A stretch of 64,000 nt of DNA from Bombardia bombarda (Eukaryota; Ascomycota; Sordariomycetes; Sordariales; Lasiosphaeriaceae), in contig JAULSR010000006.1 of the NCBI GenBank assembly GCA_030512295.1, positions 1,178,001-1,242,000 of the forward strand, in the 5' to 3' direction. The notes below the pieces were generated by a model. It saw only the letters and a program-made list of their open reading frames with translations. It searched no databases and was not told the origin of the DNA. Position numbers and translations under genes: made by a program. This document shows positions 56,013-64,000 of this stretch, piece after piece. Each line of letters starts with the position of its first letter. Position 1 is the stretch's first letter.

Positions 56013-57030
56013 ATGGCCACCGAGCAGACGTGAGAATTACCCCTCCATCCTCTCCTTGCCCCTTTACACTCCTCCCCGACCGAATGCAGATTTCAACCCC
56101 TCCATCTATTACCCCGCCATTTTTGAGCAGCGAAGCTCGAAACACCGCCGCCGCCACCCCCCTCAACCAACATCGCGAACAAGACTTTGACTGACCTCGA
56201 CACAGCTTCATTGCTATCAAGCCCGATGGCGTCCAGGTATGTAACCCTCCACATTCCCAGTTTTATCTGCGCGCCCATGTGCTAACATCGCCCCCAACAG
56301 CGTGGACTCATCGCTCCCATCATCGCCCGCTTCGAGCAGCGCGGGTAAGCAGCCACCCCTCGACCGCCACTCCCACGACAACCATGTGCTGATATACATG
56401 CTCCCACAGCTACAAGCTTGCCGCCATCAAGATGACCACCCCCGGCAAGGCCCATCTCGAGAAGCACTGTGTGTTTCCACCACCACTACCCCCTAGAGGA
56501 CACAGGACGCTGACCCCGATTCGCAGACGAGGATCTTAAGGACAAGAAGTTCTTCCCCGGCCTCGTTGAGTGTATGTTTTGTCCCACATCTCTCACAAGC
56601 ACACACATAACTTTTTTACTAACATATCTGCCAGACATGAACTCCGGCCCCATCTGCGCCATGGTCTGGGAGGGCCTCGACGCCGTCAAGACCGGCCGCG
56701 GTAAGCTTCCCCCTCCCTCAATATCTCCTCTCATAACCCAAATCCATAAAACTGACAACCCAACCAGTCATCCTCGGTGCCACCAACCCCCTGGCCTCCG
56801 ACCCCGGCTCCATCCGTGGTAAGCAGATACTCTCTTTCACTCTATCCATTTTCCCTATATACGTACCATACTGACCCTCCCCACTAGGCGCCTATGCCCT
56901 CTCCGTCGGCCGCAACGTCTGCCACGGCTCCGACTCCGTCGAGAACGCCAAGAAGGAGATTGCTCTCTGGTTCAAGGAGGGTGAGGTCATCAGTTGGAAG
57001 TCCGCCAGCGACCCCTGGGTCTACGAGTAA
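56013..57030 (+). CDS. NDK1: Nucleoside diphosphate kinase
   Basis: Transfers the gamma phosphate of ATP to nucleoside diphosphates through a phosphohistidine. Eight small exons: 56013-56029, 56206-56236, 56301-56344, 56410-56468, 56527-56571, 56635-56700, 56768-56818 and 56888-57030. All introns are GT-AG and 58-176 bp. Joining gives a canonical 151-residue NDPK starting MATEQTFIAIKPDGVQRGLI and containing KLAAIKMTTPGKAHLEKHY and MNSGPICAMVWEGLDAVKTG. The active-site segment is GRNVCHGSDSVENAKKEIAL, with the catalytic His at about residue 117. The intron density is high compared with the neighbours. An in-frame upstream extension (55674-56012) could add an anchored N-terminus. Confidence 0.95.
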
Positions 57031-58265
57031 ATTCTGCCGCCTCTTTAGATAATCATCCATCTATTGTGTGTTGCAAGTTTACTTTGAGAAGAGAGAAGGT
57101 GGACCACGGGATGTGATATCTTACTTGGCGGCGTGCTGCCTATATCACACTTGATTTTATAGACCGCACCTCCTTTTATATTTAGAACTGAATATGAGAA
57201 ACCTGACTCCCCACTTTGTTTTGTGTTCTGTTTTCTGACTGTTGTTTCAACAAAACCCCGACATAAACACCTGACCGTTACGACGCACCCATGCATTGAT
57301 TCACTCGTCTCCTATCTTTCATATCTGGTTGAGAGCAGCAGCACCACACCACGAAGCAAATAACTGGTAGTAGTGAAGTAGGTAGATAATCGTACTTCAC
57401 TCCCTAGGTAGCTACTCCTACTAGCACCATCTTCCAAGACCACGGCACAACACACACCGGTATGATATGTATGCGCCGGTGCAGGCAATGCAGACTAATC
57501 CAGCATGATGGATAGATACCCTAACATAGTCAGGTAATGTAAACAAAACACCACAAGAACAAATCAAAAAGAGAGAAAAGGCTAAAAAAAAAAAAAAGAT
57601 AATCAAAACTAAACAAAGAATAAAAGGGGTATTGATGATAGAAGAAACTTTGCCCACGTCCACGTATCTTCTCGAAGACCGACAGACAATCACACACACA
57701 AAACACACACTAAGAGACTAATCGAAAGAGAAATAAGGGGGTAAAAAAAGGAGAAAGGAAGGAAATATTTTTTTCCAAACCACCTGTAACATAAAAAAGA
57801 AAGAAGAGTAAAGGAACAGAAAAGGGGAGGGCAGCCAGTCTGGGTTCTGTCTCTCTGCTGTTTCCTTTTTGCCCCTTTTATCCCACGCCAACCCTGAATG
57901 TATGCAAAGAAAAAAAGAGAAATGCTAAGCCCTGAACCATACTGTCATAATGCTGATGATCCTGTTCTTTCTCTTTCCTTCTTTCTTCCTTATCCTTCCT
58001 TTCCCCGCAAGACAAGAACGACACTGTCTGTCTTTCGTACCCGATGTTTCCTATCCGTCCATCCGTCCAGGTAAGGGGTACTGTTTATCCCAACCCCTCC
58101 AGGTACCCATCATTTTGTGCTGTGTCGTGCTGTTGTTTCCCTTTCAACAGTAGCTTCTGTTCCATTTCGTATCCCTTATCGCAACCGATGGGCATAAAAC
58201 TCCCTTTCTTTCCCCATCTGCATGCATCCCGTATGGCACAAACGACAAGGCCACTCACTCACTTA
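57031..58265. other. Convergent 3' region, NDPK and KAR9-like genes
   Basis: AT- and purine-rich 1.2 kb spacer with A and T tracts (near 57583 and 57740). No gene is supported. Confidence 0.45.
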
Positions 58266-59115
58266 TTACCCCTGCCGCCGAAACAACCTCTTCGTCGCCC
58301 CCACCTTCCCCATCTCCCCAAACTTTCCCCCCTCCATCCCTCCCCCATCCGACAGCCTACTACGGTCCGAGCTCGCGATCCTCACCCGCTCCTCAATACT
58401 TTTGACCCACGCCAGCTTCTCCTCGCTCATCTCCTTATGCTTCGCCCTCGGCCCCGCCATCCCCAGCGAGCTGTCCTCCTCCGTCCAACTAAGCCGAGAA
58501 CTCGACCGCGCCGACGCCGGGTCCGACGCCGGGCCCCCTATCGCCGCCTCCGCCAACGAAGCCGCCGACAGCGGCGTCTTGGGCAAACCACCACCATCCC
58601 TACCCCCATCTCATCCCCCCCGACGCTCACAATCCTCCTAGTCTTGCGAACATTCAACCCCCTCATCGGCGACTGGAAACTACTACCCCCATCCATCGCA
58701 CTAGCCGGCCGACTCGGCGGACTAGACCCTCCTCCCATGGCCGTAGCAGCACGACTGCTCATCGGCACCCTCGGCAAATCCTTAACCTCCACCTTACTCT
58801 CCCCCGCCGCGCCGCCCTGCGACCGCCTCCCATGATGGCTCGCATACTCCTTCAGATACTCACCTAAATCAGCCCAGCCGCCGCCGACGCGCACCATGAC
58901 GCGCTCGCCCTTCTCGCCCACGCAGCGGATGTGCAACTTTATCGGCGCCTCGCCGTTGGACCGCGAGAGGTGGTACAGCCGTATCTCCTGGTTGGTGGTG
59001 CTGCCGCCCCACTGGCGGGGGCGCGCGTTGCGCGCGTACGCCGGTGCGAGCGTGAACGACGGCGTCCCCGCGCGCGACGACGACGACGTCCTGGTCGACA
59101 GGCTCGAGTGGCTGC

Positions 59116-59148
<33 letters not shown>

Positions 59149-61489
59149 TCGACAACGACGACGACGACGACGCGGCGGCGTCCGCTGATGGCTTCTGGGG
59201 CTTGTTGTTGCGCGCGTGAGGTATGGTAAAATCTGGTGGGTTTAGGTTGATGGCGGAGGAGGGCTCCGAGGTCAGGCGGATCTTGGCCGGCACTGACTCG
59301 AGGATGTCGCTTATTTGTTGGCGCAGCTGGTCGTCTGCGCTGATGATGCTGGGTTTGCTGGAGCTGGCTGCCTCCCGAGGAGGTGGGAGGTCGTCGTCTA
59401 GCGAGATGATGGACGATCGATTGGGCGTGTGTGGTAGGCTGTCGTCGTCGGAGATCTCGGCCACTGTTGGCATGTCGGCGAAGCTCACCGACTGAGACCT
59501 GGTGCTTGAGCGGAAATTGGGTGAACTCGGGGGACTTAGGTCATCGCTTCGTACCCCCCCGATACCCATGCCCGGCACATTGCGGGGTCGCTCCGGGGTT
59601 CCGTGATCAGGCTGGTCGCTGGAGAAATCCATGAAGCCGCTCTGATCGCCGTGTAATATTGTGGATGAGTTCGAGACCTCGCTGTCCCGTCTTGTTCGAG
59701 GTAAAGTGGGCAGTTCGGGTTCGGGTACATCATCCATTGAGTAGTCTTCAGAGTCGAACTCGAAGTCAGACAAATCTGGCTGAGAATATATGTCTTTAGC
59801 TTCTGAATATCTATTGACAGACTTTTGTAGTTGGTTCTCGTCGTCGTCGTCGGTTTGGTTGTTGTAGTTCTGGGCCAGGTCGTTCTTTTCCTCCGGTTCA
59901 TCATCTCCACGACCATACAATGGCCCAGAAGCGTGTTGAATTTCATTTACACTCTCATCTCTCTCTATCCGTCTTGTATCCTCAGGTCGTGCCCAGGAAG
60001 ATTCGACTGTGCCATCATGGGACACAGCCTCATCTGAGTCCTCCGAAGCAAAATGAACCTTGATTACAGGGGTCTGATCTTCTTGGAAGCTGCTAGACAG
60101 AATGGGTGTCTGTGTCTCAGGCAGTCCGTCAGAATCTGGCGAGAGGCTTCTCTTGCGAGGCATGAGCTTGGGCCCGAACAAATTTCCCCTAATTGCTTTT
60201 GGTATAGGTGAGACAATGTTATGTGGTGTTGTTGGTGGCGAAGAAGCAAGGGGTCCAACAGGATCAACATTCGACTCTGTGTGTTCATCAACACCATGAT
60301 CATCCGTGGCATTGCGTCCTTTGGTGGGAGAGATAGCAACAGTCTCCTTCATGAATTTAGCCCAGTCCGAATCCCTAATTTGTCGCTCGCAAATCACAGC
60401 CCACTCGCCGTATCGCCTCTCCAATGCGTCCATACGGTCGAGCCATTCGTTGGGAAGCGTATCCTCCCAGCCTTCGAGGATGTCCAGCATGGCGTCCAAA
60501 TCCCGGCCAGCATGTGCAATCTTTCGTTCCAATATCTTTTTCATTACGTCAAACTCTTTGCGTGAGAGCTTGGCCGATACCGCAGCGCGCGGCGAACCAC
60601 TGATATCGGTCTTTTCATTCAGACCTATTGCATTCCACCCTGATTGGAGCGCAATCTCTCCATCGGCGAGGGACTCGAAAAAAATGGGAATCCTCCTGAG
60701 CACAATCAAGCGAAGACTCCATAGATTCAACAGTCTGGTAAGCCTGGACAGATTCGGCAACGTCCGTATTGTTGTTGCCGTAAGCAGAGCAGTCAAGTCG
60801 TCCATCCTCACATAGGCAGAGAGGGAGGAAGATGCCACCGAGTTTGTACCCGGCATGGGAGAACATGGCCTCGACAAGGGCATAATGTGATTATGCAAGA
60901 CCTGATTCTTGATCTCTTCCACATCGAGCTCCTCCATGTCCCGGCCAATCTCGTCTATCCGCCTCTCGTACGCGGTAACCTCTGTGGCCAAGAGGCTTCC
61001 GAGATACATCTTGTCTATATTGTTCTGGGGCTCCTCTCCTCCTTCAGCATCTAGATCTGGGCTCCTCAACAGCTCGCCGTCAGAGCGGGAGAGCCTCTTC
61101 CGCTTCGAGCCGGGCACCTCGAAGCCGGCGGAGCCACCAGCCGACGGCCAGGGCCACGCAGAGAGCTCGTCAAGCCATTCTTGAATGCTTTTGGAAGCAA
61201 TTGCCACTCTCGTCGCAAAGGCCTGTTCGGCGGGGGTGGCGGCATCCATGCAGGCTTTCAAGGCGCCCGTCGGACTCCGGAAAGCATCGACGGCTGTCCG
61301 GGGCGAAAGACTCGAGAGAAAGTCATCGGTATGGTACGGGTCGCGATGCTGCTGGCGGATCGGGGAGTCGGAGGTGGGGCCCCGGGGCTGTTGCTGCTGT
61401 TGTTGAGGGGGGAACAGCTGGCGGCCCCGTGGTGTAGCCAGGTGAGCTGCAGCAACAGCAGTGTGGGTGATGATTGGTGAGTCATTCAT
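58266..61489 (-). CDS. KAR9-like cytoskeletal protein with GAS2/GAR-type domain
   Basis: Single-exon gene. The N-terminal half resembles the KAR9 family, which orients spindles and nuclei by linking microtubule plus ends to the cortex: IASKSIQEWLDELSAWPWP, then LGSLLATEVTAYERRIDEIG, LPNLSRLTRLLNLWSLRLIV and DAMLDILEGWEDTLPNEW. The middle is acidic and disordered. Near residues 835-880 a segment with LYHLSRSNGEAPIKLHIRCV and VRVGGGWADLGEYLKEY resembles a GAS2-related (GAR) microtubule-binding domain. The frame changes at the plus-strand C5 run 58603-58607; one added base replaces an Arg-rich tail with a protein-like one (PKTPLSAASLAEAAIGG ... EEKLAWVKSIEERV ... KRLFRRQG) ending at 58266, about 1074 residues. 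The KAR9 call is by pattern recognition. Confidence 0.72.
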
Positions 61490-64000
61490 AGTGGATATCT
61501 TAGAGCGACTACTGCGGCGGCTAGTGGTCGAGGGGGCAGGCGATGCGCGTCATAATGCCCTTCTCGATCCTTGCCTACGAGCCTGACGAGCCTGACGAAA
61601 TGGGAGAAATTGGTTGTAAGGCGGCTCCCATAGTCGGCGAGGAGGGCGGTTGGTGTGTGTGTGTGTGTGCAAAGGCAGGTAAAGAGGGACGAAAGCTTCT
61701 CGGTTCTGTTCGTCGGGCCGTCGGTCGTTGATGGCTGCTGCCGCCGCTGCTGCTGCAGCTGTTGCCGAGCTGGGGCAGTCTTGTATGTTTGCTTCTCTCC
61801 TTCCTTTCTGTACCGGCTGCCTCGGGATCTAAGATTCGTACAGACAAAGACAGGCAGGGAATGGGCGGAGCGGGATGTCGACGTGGTCAAGGAAGGAGCC
61901 TGGTGAACTCGACCCCGCAAGGTAGCTAAGGCAAGTTCGCAAGGTATAGGTGGAATGACTGCGGGCAGTGGGCAGCAAACAGTGGACACGGGGCGAAGGT
62001 TTCGGTTGGAAAGCATGCATGAACACATGTATTGGCCCGGTTTGTGAAAAAGAAGGGTGATTAATGGTTAGACCAAAGTTTAAATGTGAGTGAATGGGAA
62101 TTTGGCGATAAAAATGAGCGACAGCGAGCGACACAGTTATGAAACTGGAAACTTGCGGATGAAGCGCCGGGATAAAAGCAGAGAAGCAAGGCAGCGGGAT
62201 GTCTCTACGTGTTAAACAACGGAAAAAAGAAGACAAAATCAAACGGGGGATGCGCTGGCGCGCACACGATAAGGGTGGTTTTGCGAAAAAGTGCGACCAA
62301 GCCGGCGACAAGGGCAGTGGAGGCTTATTAGAAATGGGACGGACGAACGAACGCGAACGAGCGATACCGTAGATTGGATCCACGGATCTGGTGGAGGGCA
62401 CGGACGCTGGCGGACTGATTGGCCCCCATTGCTGCAATTCTTTTGAGGTCATCATCTCTCGCGGAAGACCCCCTGTCGTGTCTTCGTGTAACTTGACGCG
62501 ACCCTGTCCATTGGAGGTAAAGTAACCATTTTGAAGCACAAGAGAAGCTCTTTCATCCACGTCTCTTCATTTGTTTATATGTCGTGAAGATGCATGTGGT
62601 AGCTACTTATTTAACGCCAACATCCAGCTCGATCCTCGCTGCATAAAGGGTCGCACGCTATAAAACGATACCAGAGAAGTCGCGTTCGGTCTCCCGATTA
62701 AATGACTGACAGGGACAGGGCTGACACGGGTGTCTCTGTCAAGGTGACGCTGGCTTGCATACGGTGCACAGACCGGTGGGAACACCCGTTTATTAGTTTT
62801 GATTGGCATAAAAACCCCAGACATCTCAGCCAGCCGAAAGATCCTGACCGTATTTGTGTGTTGTATTAAAAAAGGGGCCTCTTGAAAGCCACTTCGTTGC
62901 CCGCTCAACTTCCCTAGTGCCTGTTTGTTCTATCCATCATCTTTATTGAGATTGTGCTTCAGGATGTGCCGGGCGCGCCGGGTCAGAGTGGAAGAGAAAA
63001 AGCTGCCGTTGATTGCTGTCAGCCAAACGCATGGGTACGGTGGTGGGAATGGGCGACTCAGGTGTGCGGCATTCCCGAGCATCAGTCAGAGAGCAAACAA
63101 GACATCGAGTCACCCCCGCTCATTTAGTCCAAAATTTCAGAGATGGAGACGTCCTATTATTTCTGGTAGGCTAGCCTCTACAACCCTAATTCTAAAAGGT
63201 ATAATACGCCAGACAATACACCTGGCAATATGGAGTGACCAGTGAAGTGTGTACAAGGCAATAACTGTAAGCAAATAATTGCAAACGCTGAACAATACTA
63301 AACGCCGATATGGGGAACAGGTTGCTATCAGGCTCGACCTCTTCAATCTTCTCATCGTAGCCCAAAGCTCACCCATCAATCCCAAAGGAAGAAAAAGACT
63401 TCAACTCCCAGATCCTCCTCTACTTACCTCCTCTTGCTCTAGGTCGTCACACATTTCTCCTCTCAGTGTCTAGCAGTACCTCAAACCAACCCGACATCCC
63501 CAAGGGAGCGCTCCGAGCAGATTGCTCCTTCCAAAATCCAAAACTCAAAATCCAAAACTCAAAATCCAGTGCGCTAGGAGAAAAAAAACCTACCATCCCG
63601 CCTCGTTCCTTCCATTTTCCTGCCGATAAAGTCCGAACCCCAGAATCTAAATAATTAAGTAATAAAACGGCAGGCACACCTGACAAAACTCCCTCTGCTG
63701 TGCGTCTTCATCCTCCTTCCTGCCTTGCTGTTAAAACATTCCGTGTTAAGCATTCGCATCGTAAAGAAAATCGTTGTGCTCGGCTTCTTTTTCTTCAACT
63801 TCCAGCCCTGTCATGCCCTCTTCCATCTTTTCTGCCTCGTGCTTTCCCTCTACCACCTGCTCTGCCTCGTTTTCTCTCTCTACTAGCTGCTCTGCCAGCT
63901 GCTCCACCTCATCGTCTCTCTCCCTACCCATATGTCAGGCAAAATGATTGAGGGTGGTGTCATGAGGGGCAGCCGACTAAGCCGTGGGCGAGTTGATGTC
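61490..64000. other. Terminal 2.5 kb, mostly upstream DNA
   Basis: No confident gene. The first 1.1 kb are the upstream region of the KAR9-like gene. A short tandem repeat of AAAATCCAAAACTC type lies near 63534-63569. The only protein-like frame is the minus-strand Glu-rich one at 63746-63931. A gene could begin beyond the window edge. Confidence 0.4.
63746..63931 (-). CDS. Possible Glu-rich coiled-coil peptide with decapeptide repeats
   Basis: A 61-codon frame starting MGRERDDEVEQLAEQLVERE and containing decapeptide-like units (LVERENEAEQ, VVEGKHEAEK). The DNA holds matching 30-bp tandem repeats (63829-63858, 63859-63888 and a partial third). It may be an exon of a minus-strand gene extending past the window, or only translated pyrimidine-rich repeat DNA. 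Confidence 0.22.
   Translation of the reverse strand: MGRERDDEVEQLAEQLVERENEAEQVVEGKHEAEKMEEGMTGLEVEEKEAEHNDFLYDANA

Noticed and set aside
1..64000. Search for CRISPR arrays, phage genes, plasmid origins or bacterial operons
   Set aside because: None seen; gene structure is eukaryotic throughout.

Overview
This is nuclear DNA of a filamentous ascomycete (Pezizomycotina, probably Sordariomycetes). Evidence: short GT-AG introns (about 50-120 bp) with CTAAC/CTGAC-type branch sites, a mid-protein Zn2Cys6 regulator, a KAR9-like cytoskeletal protein, an eqolisin-type peptidase, a HeLo-like fungal N-terminal domain, CipC and DUF3140 proteins, and GC-rich coding DNA between gene-poor, microsatellite-rich spacers. 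No rRNA, canonical tRNA, CRISPR, plasmid or prophage feature was seen.

Layout. 1-7.8 kb is gene-free and probably upstream DNA of a Zn2Cys6 transcription factor (7832-11868). After a 3.7 kb spacer come a MORG1-type WD40 scaffold (15547-17152, +), a Kre2/Mnt1-type mannosyltransferase (17813-19203, -), a gamma-tubulin complex GCP5-like gene (19970-22933, +), a five-exon DUF3140 gene (23779-24444, +), an M50B-like membrane metalloprotease (24684-25577, -), a VOC/glyoxalase-fold protein (26286-26684, +), a secreted glycosidase-like protein (27065-28939, +) and an NCS1 purine-cytosine permease (29355-30874, -). A 345-bp MITE-like element lies at 31803-32147. Then follow TRM61 (32722-34316, -), a CipC-like stress protein (36087-36809, +), a 1568-residue WW-domain protein (37048-41754, -), a Pol III-like transcription unit (42367-42627), an EF-hand MscS channel (43594-46208, +), an eqolisin-like peptidase (47057-48048, -), a HeLo-like/Lys-rich repeat protein (49656-50873, -), glucosidase II alpha (51784-54863, -), nucleoside diphosphate kinase (55674/56013-57030, +) and a KAR9-like protein with a GAS2/GAR domain (58266-61489, -).

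Most genes are housekeeping: ER and Golgi glycan processing (glucosidase II, GT15), tRNA modification, microtubule organisation (GCP5, KAR9-like), nucleotide metabolism and transport. They do not form a biosynthetic cluster. The accessory-looking parts are the MITE, the HeLo-like repeat protein, the secreted peptidase and glycosidase, and the DUF3140 gene.

Two points affect how the window should be read. First, eight otherwise intact genes carry apparent frameshifts, all located in or beside G/C runs, and nearly all are explained by one missing base. This looks like homopolymer under-calling rather than gene decay, so coding spans are given end to end across these sites. Second, two introns (24164-24228 and 27190-27241) fit only as GC-AG introns.
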